Origin: CBDDFV01 sp965227335
GTDB taxonomy: Bacteria > Planctomycetota > Phycisphaerae > Phycisphaerales > SM1A02
Reading direction: 5' to 3'
Assembly: GCA_965227335.1 (NCBI GenBank)
Contig: CBDDFV010000001.1
Span: 310,001 to 374,000, forward strand
DNA length: 64,000 nucleotides
The position numbers and the translations under genes are program-made. Positions 9,010 to 17,147 of this stretch are shown piece after piece. Positions within the stretch are counted from its first letter, which is position 1. Each line of letters opens with the position of its first letter. The notes beneath the pieces were generated by a model. That model was given only the letters and a program-made list of their open reading frames with translations, searched no databases and was not told the DNA's origin.

Positions 9010-9579
9010 ATGGCCGTGCTTTGCGACACGCAGATCCGGGAACTGATTGGAATCGAGCCGTTCGCCGAGAACGAGAAGCGGAACCGCCGCGTCTCGTTCG
9101 GCGTCTCCAGCTACGGCTACGACGTGCGGGTGGGCACGCGGTTCAAGATCTTCACCAATGCGCCGACGGGGGGCGCGGCGGTCGTCGATCCGAAGAACTT
9201 CACGGACGACCTCTTCGTCACCATCGACACGCTCGACACCGGGCGCGACCACGTCATCATTCCGCCCAACAGCTTCGCCCTCGCCGAAACCGTCGAGGTC
9301 ATCAACGTCCCGCGCGACGTCCTCGCGATCTGCGTCGGCAAGTCGACCTACGCCCGGTGCGGCATCATCGTGAACGTCACCCCGCTCGAACCCGAGTGGC
9401 GGGGCAAGGTGACGATCGAAATCAGCAACACCACCCCGCTCCCCGCGAAGATCTACGCCAATGAGGGCATCGCGCAGATGGTCTTCCTCAAGGCCGATCG
9501 CATCTGCGCCGTGAGCTACGCGGACAAGTCGGGCAAGTACCAGGATCAAGTGGGGCTCACGCTCCCCCTCGTGGACTGA
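9010..9579 (+). CDS. dcd: dCTP deaminase
   Basis: 189 residues, full length for the family. It deaminates dCTP to dUTP (or directly to dUMP in bifunctional members), feeding thymidylate synthesis. Conserved segments include [13 protein letters not shown] (about residues 35-47), the nucleotide-binding GKSTYARCG, and the catalytic segment [14 protein letters not shown] with its Glu. The C-terminal GIAQMVFL is also typical. A clear Shine-Dalgarno (GGGAAGGA) precedes the ATG at 9010. It lies just upstream of nrdJ on the same strand, a logical pairing with dNTP synthesis, and thyA and folA lie 32 kb further on. I cannot tell mono- from bifunctional enzyme with certainty. Confidence 0.96.
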   Translation: MAVLCDTQIRELIGIEPFAENEKRNRRVSFGVSSYGYDVRVGTRFKIFTNAPTGGAAVVDPKNFTDDLFVTIDTLDTGRDHVIIPPNSFALAETVEVINVPRDVLAICVGKSTYARCGIIVNVTPLEPEWRGKVTIEISNTTPLPAKIYANEGIAQMVFLKADRICAVSYADKSGKYQDQVGLTLPLVD

Positions 9580-9580
9580 C

Positions 9581-9604
9581 CATTCCCCCCGACGGCGGGA
9601 ATGG
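9581..9604 (+). terminator. Hairpin between dcd and nrdJ
   Basis: CATTCCC and GGGAATG form a 7-bp stem around a C/G-rich loop immediately after the dcd stop. No T-run follows. It may attenuate or stabilise the dcd transcript rather than terminate it. Confidence 0.35.
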
Positions 9605-9714
9605 GGCTCCGCGCGAGGCGGCGGCTGTCGCGCCCGAGCAGAAAGACATAGAGACACAGACGAATGCGACGCGGCACGCGTCGCGCACGGCGGAAGGCCA
9701 GGGAACAGCGAATC

Positions 9715-12700
9715 ATGAAGATCACGCGTCGTTTCACCACGGAAGGTCAGGACGTTTTCAGCACCGTCGAGTGGTCGAGCCGCTCGTCACGCATCACCAA
9801 CGCCGACGGCTCCGTCGTCTTCGAGATGACGGACGCGGAAATCCCCGCGGAATGGAGTCAGCTCGCCACCGACATCATGGTGAGCAAGTACTTCCGCAAG
9901 GCGGGCGTGCCGCAGACCGATGCGAACGGTGAGAAGCAGACGAACGCGGACGGATCCGTCGTCACCGGCCCCGAACGCTCCGCCCGGCAGGTCATCCACC
10001 GACTCGCCGGCTGCTGGCGCCACTGGGGCGAAACCCACGGCTACTTCGATTCGACGGAGGACGCCCAGGCGTTCTACGACGAACTCTGCTGCATGATGCT
10101 GAACCAGATGGCGGCGCCCAACAGCCCGCAATGGTTCAACACGGGACTCAACTGGGCGTATGACATCAGCGGCCCCGCCCAGGGACACTGGGTCGTCAAC
10201 CCGACCTCCGGCTGCGCCGAACGCGCGGCCGACGCCTACTCCCATCCCCAGCCGCACGCGTGCTTCATCCAGTCGGTCAGCGACGACCTCGTCAACGACG
10301 GCGGCATCATGGATCTCTGGACCCGCGAGGCCCGGCTCTTCAAGTACGGCTCCGGCACCGGCACGAACTTCTCCTCCCTCCGCGGCGAGAACGAACCGCT
10401 CTCCGGCGGCGGCAAGTCCAGCGGCCTGATGAGCTTCCTCAAGATCGGCGACCGCGCGGCGGGGGCGATCAAGTCCGGCGGCACCACCCGACGGGCGGCG
10501 AAGATGGTCTGTCTCGACGTCGACCACCCCGATATCGAGCACTTCGTCAACTGGAAGGTGCGTGAGGAGCTCAAGGTCGCCGCGCTCGTCGAAGGCATCA
10601 AGCACCTCGACGAGGACCAGCAGGAACTCGCCCGCTCCCTCGGACTCGAACTCAACTACGACTTCAACGGCGAGGCGTACTACACCGTCTCCGGTCAGAA
10701 CTCGAACAACTCGGTCCGCCTGACCGACGCCTTCTTCGAGGCGGTCGACGCCGACGGCGACTGGACGCTCTGGAACCGCACCAACGGCGAGCCGGCGAAG
10801 ACGATCCGGGCCCGCGATCTGTGGGCGCAGATCTGCCGCGCCGCCTGGCGGTGCGCCGATCCCGGCGTGCAGTACGACACGACGATCAACGCGTGGCACA
10901 CGTGCCCGGCCCACGGCCGCATCAACGCGAGCAACCCGTGTTCGGAGTACATGTTCCTCGACAACACGGCGTGCAACCTCGCCTCGATCAACCTGCTCAA
11001 GTTCTACGATTCCGAGACCCGGCGGTTCGATCTCGAGCGCTTCGAGCACGCGGTGCGGATCTGGACCGTCGTGCTCGAGATCTCGGTGCTGATGGCGGCG
11101 TTCCCGTCGGAGGACATCGCGCGTCGGAGCTTCGACTTCCGCACGCTCGGCCTCGGCTACGCGAACCTCGGCGCCATGCTCATGCAGGCGGGCGTGCCCT
11201 ACGACTCGGATGAAGCCCGGGCCGTCGCCGGCGCGATCACCGCGATCCTGACCGGCCGCAGCTACGCGGCGAGCGCGGAGCTCGCGAGCGAACTCGGCGC
11301 GTTCCCGAAGTACCGCGAGAACCGCGACGCCATGATGCGGGTGATGCGGAACCACCAGCGGGCCGCCCGGGGCGTCGAACGCGACAGCGACGTCTGGGAA
11401 GAGCTGCCGATTCGCCCGGTGCCGATTGATCACGATCTGCTGAAGCGGGACGGCGCGGCGTTCGCCAACGCGTCCGACCTGCTCGGCCGCGCCGTTCGGG
11501 CGTGGGACGACGCGGTCTCCGCGGGCGAGAAGTACGGCTACCGCAACGCCCAGACCACGGTGATCGCCCCGACCGGCACGATCGGTCTGCTGATGGACTG
11601 CGACACGACCGGCGTCGAGCCGGACTTCGCCCTCACCAAGTTCAAGAAACTGGCGGGCGGCGGCTACTTCAAGATCGCCAATCAGTCGCTGCGTCCCGCC
11701 CTCGAGGCGCTCGGATACGAGAAGACGCAGATCGACGAGATCATCGATTACGTGATGGGCGAGTTGAAGCTCGACGTCGAGCTTCCGGCGTCCGCGGACC
11801 GGGAGGGACAGACGTTCCGCTCGTTCCTGCTCGAAGCGGGGTATACGTCGGAGGAGCTCCTCGAGCTGGAGAACAACCTGCCGACCTTCTTCGAACTCGG
11901 CTTCGCGTTCAATGCGTGGGCGATGCCGGATCGCGTCCTGAAGGACGCGGGCGTGGACGACATCGACGCGGCCCGCCAGGACGCCTCGTTCAACGGTCTG
12001 CGGCTGCTGGGTCTGCCCGCGTCGGCGATCGCCGCCCTCAACCGTCGGATCTGCGGCATGCAGACGATCGAGGGCGCGCCGCACCTGAAGGACGAGCACC
12101 TGCCCGTCTTCGACTGTGCGAACAAGTGCGGTCCGTTCGGCGAACGGTTCATCGCGCCCGAGGGTCACATCCGCATGATGGCCGCGGCCCAGCCGTTCAT
12201 CAGCGGCGCGATCTCGAAGACGATCAACCTGCCGTCGGACGCGTCCGAGGGCGACATCGCCGACGCCTACCGCCTCAGCTGGGAGCTGGGTCTCAAGGCG
12301 AACGCGTTGTACCGCGACGGCTGCAAGCTCAGCCAGCCGCTCAACACCTCGTCGGACGCCGAACTCGACGACGACGATGACGACGATCTTGACGTCGACG
12401 CCGCTCGCGCCGAAGTCGCGGCGGACCTCGCCGAGATCGCCGACACCGCCGACGCCGCCGGACCGCAGTACGTCGAACGCATCGTGGAGCGCATCGTGGA
12501 GCGTCCGCTCCGGCGCCGACTCGCCGACACGCGGGCGTCGATCACGCACCGCTTCAACGTCGCGGGGCACGAGGGCTACCTCACGGTCGGGCTCTACGAG
12601 GACGGGTCGCCCGGCGAGCTGTTCATCACGATGTCGAAGGAAGGCTCGACGATCGGCGGCCTGATGGACTCGCTCGGCACCGCGATCTCGGTCGCGCTGC

Positions 12701-13185
12701 AGTACGGCGTGCCGCTGGAGTCGCTGGTCAAGAAGTTCGCCCACCAGCGGTTCGAGCCGATGGGGATGACCACGAACCGCGACGTGCCTTTCGCGAAGAG
12801 CCTGGTGGACTACATCTTCCGGTGGATGGGGATGGAGTTCATTCCGGGGTACCGCGAGGAGAACGCCCCGAAGCGCCCGTCCGATGCGAACAAGGCCGCG
12901 TCGACGTCGACCGGACCGCTCCGCGCCGTGCAGCGCATCATCAAGGGCGACGTCGCCGTCGATCCCGCGTCGACCACGGGGGCGACGCCGGGGGCGCCGA
13001 AGGACGCCGGCGACGGCCGGACCGATCGCGTCGCCGACGGCGCGGCCAACGCGGATCCCCTCAGTCAGTCGACCGCGGTGCTCATGGGCGACGCCCCCGC
13101 GTGCGACGTGTGCGGCTCGATCACGGTGCGCAACGGCACGTGCTACAAGTGCATGAACTGCGGGAACTCCATGGGCTGCAGCTGA
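9715..13185 (+). CDS. nrdJ: Adenosylcobalamin-dependent (class II) ribonucleoside-diphosphate reductase
   Basis: 1156 residues from ATG 9715; an upstream in-frame ATG at 9664 would add only an Arg-rich leader. It reduces ribonucleotides to deoxyribonucleotides with a B12-generated thiyl radical, independent of oxygen. Diagnostic segments are AAPNSPQWFNTGL, PHACFIQSVSDDL, the finger-loop-type TACNLASINLLKFY, PTGTIGLLMDCDTTG, and FISGAISKTINLP. After an Asp-rich linker (DDDDDDDLD, about residue 890) comes a TSCPD-type domain (TVGLYEDGSPGELF). The tail carries two CxxC pairs (CDVCG, CYKCMNCG) that resemble a zinc ribbon and re-reducing thiols. It follows dcd by 135 bp. No cobalamin riboswitch could be recognised in that short gap. 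Confidence 0.95.
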   Translation: MKITRRFTTEGQDVFSTVEWSSRSSRITNADGSVVFEMTDAEIPAEWSQLATDIMVSKYFRKAGVPQTDANGEKQTNADGSVVTGPERSARQVIHRLAGCWRHWGETHGYFDSTEDAQAFYDELCCMMLNQMAAPNSPQWFNTGLNWAYDISGPAQGHWVVNPTSGCAERAADAYSHPQPHACFIQSVSDDLVNDGGIMDLWTREARLFKYGSGTGTNFSSLRGENEPLSGGGKSSGLMSFLKIGDRAAGAIKSGGTTRRAAKMVCLDVDHPDIEHFVNWKVREELKVAALVEGIKHLDEDQQELARSLGLELNYDFNGEAYYTVSGQNSNNSVRLTDAFFEAVDADGDWTLWNRTNGEPAKTIRARDLWAQICRAAWRCADPGVQYDTTINAWHTCPAHGRINASNPCSEYMFLDNTACNLASINLLKFYDSETRRFDLERFEHAVRIWTVVLEISVLMAAFPSEDIARRSFDFRTLGLGYANLGAMLMQAGVPYDSDEARAVAGAITAILTGRSYAASAELASELGAFPKYRENRDAMMRVMRNHQRAARGVERDSDVWEELPIRPVPIDHDLLKRDGAAFANASDLLGRAVRAWDDAVSAGEKYGYRNAQTTVIAPTGTIGLLMDCDTTGVEPDFALTKFKKLAGGGYFKIANQSLRPALEALGYEKTQIDEIIDYVMGELKLDVELPASADREGQTFRSFLLEAGYTSEELLELENNLPTFFELGFAFNAWAMPDRVLKDAGVDDIDAARQDASFNGLRLLGLPASAIAALNRRICGMQTIEGAPHLKDEHLPVFDCANKCGPFGERFIAPEGHIRMMAAAQPFISGAISKTINLPSDASEGDIADAYRLSWELGLKANALYRDGCKLSQPLNTSSDAELDDDDDDDLDVDAARAEVAADLAEIADTADAAGPQYVERIVERIVERPLRRRLADTRASITHRFNVAGHEGYLTVGLYEDGSPGELFITMSKEGSTIGGLMDSLGTAISVALQYGVPLESLVKKFAHQRFEPMGMTTNRDVPFAKSLVDYIFRWMGMEFIPGYREENAPKRPSDANKAASTSTGPLRAVQRIIKGDVAVDPASTTGATPGAPKDAGDGRTDRVADGAANADPLSQSTAVLMGDAPACDVCGSITVRNGTCYKCMNCGNSMGCS

Positions 13186-13510
13186 TCACGACATTCACCC
13201 GTCGCGCGTGTCGCGTGACGGACGCACGACCGGTCGACGTCCGCTCCGACCGTCGACCGGTCGATTCCCGTTTCGTTCTTTGCCGGAGCCGGCGACTCGT
13301 TGCAACGCGATGAGGAGTGAAAAACCGGAGGTCCATGATCTGATCGGTCGGCGAGTGGATGGATTCAGAGACCCGATCGGGCGGAAAGATGGAGCGAACC
13401 GCGCCCGACCGTGAACCCGGACGTCACGCCAGAGACGGCGAACGCCCGGACCCGACCCCCGATCTCCTCATCGCGATTCCAGCCCGGTCATGGATGGCCA
13501 CGGCGTTTGA
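13186..13510. other. Non-coding stretch downstream of nrdJ
   Basis: About 325 bp between the nrdJ stop and the paired hairpins at 13511. Several short open frames exist, but none has convincing codon use or a plausible start. I see no recognisable element here. It may be the 3' untranslated part of the nrdJ transcript or the body of a small RNA ending at the terminator at 13575-13614. Confidence 0.4.
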
Positions 13511-13563
13511 AGAAGCCCGCCCGCTTCCCTCCCCGGGAAGCAACCCACCACAAACGGGCTTCT
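13511..13563 (+). other. Branched hairpin upstream of a terminator
   Basis: AGAAGCCCG (13511-13519) pairs with CGGGCTTCT (13555-13563). Nested inside is a second perfect stem, GCTTCCC (13523-13529) with GGGAAGC (13535-13541). Together with the terminator just downstream this looks like a folded RNA 3' region, possibly a small RNA or an attenuator. Confidence 0.45.
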
Positions 13564-13574
13564 TCTCTTCCCTC

Positions 13575-13614
13575 CCCCCCGAACGGCGCCCACCACCGCT
13601 CGGGGGGATTTTTT
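13575..13614 (+). terminator. Strong intrinsic terminator
   Basis: CCCCCCGA pairs with TCGGGGGG (8 bp, 13575-13582 with 13600-13607), followed immediately by ATTTTTT. This is a textbook Rho-independent terminator on the plus strand, about 390 bp after the nrdJ stop. It probably ends the nrdJ transcript or a small RNA, and insulates the membrane protein/XRE cassette. Confidence 0.8.
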
Positions 13615-13700
13615 CTGCGCGGGGCGTCGGTGACCACCGCCGTTCCGACCGGACGGAAAAACCCCGGAATCCACGTTGACCCCTACCCGATGTGAATGTA

Positions 13701-13729
13701 CTTTGACGTCATGTCAAAGATACTTTACA
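13701..13729. promoter_or_regulatory. Operator-like palindrome before the membrane protein/XRE cassette
   Basis: CTTTGAC-gtcat-GTCAAAG (13701-13719) is a perfect 7-bp inverted repeat. A third related half-site, CTTTACA (13723-13729), forms an overlapping near-palindrome with the second. The site lies at the start of the cassette whose second gene is an XRE-type repressor, so autoregulation by that repressor is the natural inference. Confidence 0.55.
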
Positions 13730-14169
13730 TGGTGGACACAGCGGCCCATCGCGAGAAGGTGGCCTGGCTCTCGCTGCTCGCGATGGCGGTGGCGTTCGTT
13801 CCCTATTTCATCTGGATGACGATCGATCCGCCCGCCGCCGCGATGCCGGACTTCGGGACGATGCGACTGTTCGCCGGCGCCGTCGTCGTGCAGGTGGTCA
13901 TTCTCGTGATCGGGCACGCCTGGCTCCGATGGCGGTCGCCCGATGACGCTCGGGCCGCCGCCGATGAGCGTGACCGGGCAATCGAGTTCCGTTCGAGGCG
14001 AGCGGCGTACTACGTCCTCATCTCCGGGGTGGTACTGGTGGGCTGCGTGATGCCGTTCACGTCGGGCGGATGGCGTCTGATCAATGCGTCGATCGCCGCC
14101 ATCGTGCTCGCCGAAGTGGTGCATTACAGCCTGACGGTGTGGGGCTATCGGCGAGGCTGGCATGCCTGA
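13729..14169 (+). CDS. Four-helix membrane protein of a membrane protein/XRE cassette
   Basis: 146 residues from ATG 13729. In-frame ATGs at 13696 and 13711 lie inside or upstream of the operator-like palindrome and are less likely. Four hydrophobic helices are visible: VAWLSLLAMAVAFVPYFIWM, then MRLFAGAVVVQVVILVIGHA, AAYYVLISGVVLVGCVMPF and SIAAIVLAEVVHYSLTVW. The composition resembles small DUF2178-like membrane proteins that travel with XRE regulators. Its last codons overlap the start of the regulator gene by 8 bp, indicating coupled translation. The specific function is unknown; in such pairs the membrane protein is often thought to be the product controlled by its partner. Confidence 0.75.
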   Translation: MVDTAAHREKVAWLSLLAMAVAFVPYFIWMTIDPPAAAMPDFGTMRLFAGAVVVQVVILVIGHAWLRWRSPDDARAAADERDRAIEFRSRRAAYYVLISGVVLVGCVMPFTSGGWRLINASIAAIVLAEVVHYSLTVWGYRRGWHA

Positions 14170-14395
14170 ACGTGTGCCGCCCCGTCGCATCACCAATGAG
14201 ATTCGCACGCTCCGATTTCTGCACGGCGAGATGACGCAGTCGGAACTGGGCGAACGGATCGGCGTCACGCGCCAGACCGTCGCCGCCATCGAAGCCGGTA
14301 AGTACTCGCCATCCCTTGAGGCGGCCTTCCGCATCGCCGATGTCTTCGGCCGAAACCTGGAAGACGTCTTTCACTGGGAGGGGACGGCCACGTGA
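14162..14395 (+). CDS. XRE-family transcriptional regulator
   Basis: 77 residues consisting of little more than one helix-turn-helix: LRFLHGEMTQSELGERIG, then VTRQTVAAIEAGKYSPSLEA and AFRIADVFGRNLEDVFHW. This is the compact YozG/HipB-like class of Cro/C1 repressor. It overlaps the membrane protein gene by 8 bp, so both are expected on one mRNA. The palindrome at 13701-13729 is the probable binding site and suggests negative autoregulation. Confidence 0.9.
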   Translation: MPERVPPRRITNEIRTLRFLHGEMTQSELGERIGVTRQTVAAIEAGKYSPSLEAAFRIADVFGRNLEDVFHWEGTAT

Positions 14396-14442
14396 TCCCC
14401 GCCGGTCCCGCCGGCGTCGATCGCTGGTTCGGGCGCACGACA

Positions 14443-14464
14443 ACGCCCGTCCGAAGACAGGCGT
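14443..14464. terminator. Hairpin between convergent genes
   Basis: ACGCCCGTC and GACAGGCGT form a 9-bp stem with one mismatch around a CGAA loop, between the XRE gene and the convergent TPR gene. It lacks a T-run. It may be a bidirectional transcript end, but the support is structural only. Confidence 0.3.
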
Positions 14465-14527
14465 CGTCAAAGCATCCCCTCCGGGGGAAACCGGCGCGCG
14501 GGGAGCGGCGCCGCAGGAGATAGACCG

Positions 14528-15847
14528 TCAGTCGTTCGCGATGCGCTCCAGTTCGAGACGCATCGCCAGTTTGAGCGCCAGCGGACGACGCAACGCCAGA
14601 CGCGCGGCCCGTCGCGTCGCGATCTCGCCCCGGCCCGCCGCGTCGTACACCCGCGCCGCCCACGATCGCACCCGAGGATCCTCCGGCGCCCGCACCAGGG
14701 CCTCGTCCATCAGCGACGCCGCCTCGTCCGTCCGGCCCGCCGCGACGAACGCTCGGGCGGCGGTCACGCACGTGAGGGCGTCGCGCCGCACGTCAAGCTC
14801 CGCCTCGGCCAGGCTCGCACATCGCTCGGCGTCGTACTCGTCGCCGTGATCGAGCAGGAAGTCGACGTACTGGCGCACGTGCCCCAGTTCGCCGCGTTCG
14901 AGATCCGACGCCATGCTCATCCGGGCGCGTCCGAGCCAGTGCGCCGCGGCGGCGGCGTCGCCGAGTTCGGCGCACACCTCGCCGAGTTCGATCCAGTAGG
15001 CCGGCCGCGTCTCCGCCCGATCGATGATCTGCTCCAGCCGCGCTCGGGCGACGTCGAGCCGTTCCAGCCGCCGGTCGACGCGGGCGAGTTGATACGAGGC
15101 GTGGACGGCGTCGGAATCGATCGCGAGCGCCGCCTCGAAGTGCGCCGCCGCGTCTTCCGGCGCGCCCATGATGTCGAGATCGAACTCGCCGATGACGATG
15201 TGGAGCCACGCCAGGTCACGGGCGTCGGCGCCGTAGGCGGCCCCGAGATCGAGGGCGCGATGGTAGAGGTCATCCGCGGTCTGCAGGTCGCCGCGCTCCT
15301 GGCGGACCATGGCGAGCCGGACGAGCGAGCCGAGATCCGGCTGGCGGTCGTGGGCGAGCCGGTAGAGCGCATCCGCTTCGGACAGCGCGCCGAGGGCGAA
15401 GTACACATCGCCGAGCAGGGCGTGGACGGCGGGATCATCGGGACGAAGACGCGATGCAGTCTGCGCGGCGTCGAGCGCGTCGGCGAACGCATGCTGGCCG
15501 AGTCGACTCGCGGCAAGACCAACGTGCGCATTCGCACGCGTCGGATCAACCGCTGCGATGCGGGCGAACGCCGCCTCCGCCGCCGCGAAGGCCGGGTGGG
15601 CGCCGGTCCGACGGCCGCGCGTGAGCTGCGCGGCGCCGAGTCGGCTCCACGCGACGAGATCCTGCGGATGCGTCGCGACGCGTTGTTCAAGACGCGCGAT
15701 CGGCGTCGCGTCGTCGCTGGATTCGGCGACCGACGCATGATGATGTCCGGGGTGCGCCTGGGCGGGAAACGCGGTGAAGACGAGGACGCTGAGCGCGGCG
15801 GTCAGCGCGGCGGTCAGCACGGACGTGCGGGCGGGGCGGCGAAGCAT
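14528..15847 (-). CDS. Exported TPR-repeat protein
   Basis: 439 residues from ATG 15847, which has a GGAG Shine-Dalgarno; further upstream in-frame starts would run into the terminator hairpin at 15891. A signal peptide (MLRRPARTSVLTAALTAALS, hydrophobic core, then FPAQA) is predicted to be cut before HPGHHH. The mature protein is a chain of TPR helix pairs (LVAWSRLGAAQLTRG, ANAHVGLAASRLGQ, AVHALLGDVYFALGA, HASYQLARVDRRLE, PAYWIELGEVCAELG and others), about 9-10 repeats. It is probably a periplasmic protein-interaction scaffold. The His-rich mature N-terminus could bind metal, which is inference only. It sits downstream of two other exported-protein genes on the same strand but behind a strong terminator. 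Confidence 0.85.
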   Translation of the reverse strand: MLRRPARTSVLTAALTAALSVLVFTAFPAQAHPGHHHASVAESSDDATPIARLEQRVATHPQDLVAWSRLGAAQLTRGRRTGAHPAFAAAEAAFARIAAVDPTRANAHVGLAASRLGQHAFADALDAAQTASRLRPDDPAVHALLGDVYFALGALSEADALYRLAHDRQPDLGSLVRLAMVRQERGDLQTADDLYHRALDLGAAYGADARDLAWLHIVIGEFDLDIMGAPEDAAAHFEAALAIDSDAVHASYQLARVDRRLERLDVARARLEQIIDRAETRPAYWIELGEVCAELGDAAAAAHWLGRARMSMASDLERGELGHVRQYVDFLLDHGDEYDAERCASLAEAELDVRRDALTCVTAARAFVAAGRTDEAASLMDEALVRAPEDPRVRSWAARVYDAAGRGEIATRRAARLALRRPLALKLAMRLELERIAND

Positions 15848-15890
15848 GGCGGGATCTCCGGCGGTGAGCGTCGTTGGAGTCATGAGAAAG

Positions 15891-15931
15891 GCCCGTCCGG
15901 ACGGGGCGGACAACTGGATGTCCGGACGGGC
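15891..15931 (-). terminator. Intrinsic terminator with perfect 12-bp stem
   Basis: GCCCGTCCGGAC (15891-15902) and GTCCGGACGGGC (15920-15931) are perfect inverted repeats. On the minus strand the stem is followed by CTTTCTC. It lies 14 bp beyond the stop of the dockerin-tailed protein gene and separates it from the downstream TPR gene. Confidence 0.75.
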
Positions 15932-15944
15932 GATGGGGGGTTGG

Positions 15945-17108
15945 TCAGAATGACCAGAACACGAGGAGAACCGCGAGGTCATCGGGACCGACCATGCCGT
16001 CGAAGGTGATGTCGCCGGTGCAGAGCGTCGGGGGCGGGCTCGGGCACGGGCCCCACGAGGCGAGCAGGATGGCGAGATCGGTCGGGCCGACGAGGTCGTC
16101 GCCGTCCAGGTCGCCGGGGATCGGCAGGTAGCCGGATCCGGTGAGGTCGGCGGTGTAGTCGCCGCCGCCGACGTTGCTGGCGATCCAGCCCGCGATGGGG
16201 TTCGCGGCGCCGGGTCCGTCGGGCCCGCGTTCCTCGGAGAGCACGGGGTTCCAGAGCGGCTGGCCGTCGACGTCGACGGGGAACGCGCCGCGCTCCGCGA
16301 CGGCGATGTGGTAGACGCCGCGCCCCTGGAGGGTCGCGTTCGAGATCACCGTCGGTCCGCCGCGCGAGCCGGCGGCGAACGCGAGTCCGACGCCGTCAGG
16401 ATCGAGCAGGAAGACGGAGGGGCTGTCGCCGCCGTCATCGTGACTGACCGTGAGCGAGAAGAACGCGGGGAAGTTGACGAAGAGCTGGTAGAGATCGAAG
16501 TCGCCCATGTCGACGGCGCCGAGGACCTGCACCATCTCGCCGCCGCCGCGCTGTTCAATCCGCTGGCGGGCGTCCGGCGTCGGTCCGGCGTCGCCGAGGC
16601 CGTCGATCTGTTCGTTCCAGACGTTGCGGGGCGCCGTTTCGATGGTGACGGTTCCGCTCATCCATTCCGCATCGACGTCGTCGGCGAGATCGTCGAAGCT
16701 TTCGAGGAATTCGAGCGTGAACTGATCGTCATCGAGCAGGAGCGGCTTCTGCGCGAGCAGTCCGAACGAGATGAGTCCCGCGCTGCTGAACGAAGCGTTC
16801 GCGACGCCGGTGTTGACGCCGGCCCCCGGGGTGAGGTCGACGCCAGCCTGGAAGGGATCGCCGCCGACCCGGATCGTCGCCTCGCTCGCCCAGCTCGGGC
16901 CGAACGTCGTGAGCGAGGCGTCGAATCCGAGGCCGATGATCTTGCGGTTCGGGTCGACGGGAATGGAGAGGGTGAGGTTGTCCGCGTCGCCGGCGAGGTC
17001 CCAGCTGAGGGCGCCGGCGATGTCGGCGGGGTAGAGGTGATCCGCGGCGGCGAGTCCGGCGAGGGCGGCCAGGGTCGCGGCGGCGGTCAGGATGGTGGAG
17101 TTCTTCAT
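15945..17108 (-). CDS. Secreted protein with C-terminal dockerin-like repeats
   Basis: 387 residues from ATG 17108 (AAGGA 9 nt upstream; a TTG two codons earlier is less likely). A signal peptide is present (MKNSTILTAAATLAALAGLAAA). The body is rich in beta-strand-like sequence, with a segment AVDMGDFDLYQLFVNFPAFF resembling the PPC/DVUA0089-type domains of planctomycete exoproteins. The last 55 residues hold two EF-hand/dockerin-like repeats: GDLDGDDLVGPTDLAILLAS, then GDITFDGMVGPDDLAVLLVF, with Cys residues between. Such tails are typical of Phycisphaerae exported proteins and may serve calcium binding or sorting. The gene is 39 bp downstream of the DUF4331 gene and likely co-transcribed with it. 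No enzymatic motif was recognised. Confidence 0.8.
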   Translation of the reverse strand: MKNSTILTAAATLAALAGLAAADHLYPADIAGALSWDLAGDADNLTLSIPVDPNRKIIGLGFDASLTTFGPSWASEATIRVGGDPFQAGVDLTPGAGVNTGVANASFSSAGLISFGLLAQKPLLLDDDQFTLEFLESFDDLADDVDAEWMSGTVTIETAPRNVWNEQIDGLGDAGPTPDARQRIEQRGGGEMVQVLGAVDMGDFDLYQLFVNFPAFFSLTVSHDDGGDSPSVFLLDPDGVGLAFAAGSRGGPTVISNATLQGRGVYHIAVAERGAFPVDVDGQPLWNPVLSEERGPDGPGAANPIAGWIASNVGGGDYTADLTGSGYLPIPGDLDGDDLVGPTDLAILLASWGPCPSPPPTLCTGDITFDGMVGPDDLAVLLVFWSF

Positions 17109-17147
17109 GATCAAGGTCCTTTCGTTCGTGTCGTCGTCGGCCGCCGA

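Noticed and set aside
9580..9714. Cobalamin riboswitch before nrdJ
   Set aside because: Only 135 bp are available, and no B12-box-like core or the expected multi-stem layout could be found; only a simple hairpin is visible.
9787..12744. Very long minus-strand open frame opposite nrdJ
   Set aside because: It is the antisense shadow of a strongly conserved gene. High G+C content removes stop codons in this frame, and the predicted peptide is Arg/Asp/Val-rich with no domain.
13359..13695. Overlapping short plus-strand frames upstream of the membrane protein gene
   Set aside because: They run through a clear intrinsic terminator and nested hairpins, and their peptides are Pro/Arg-rich without support.
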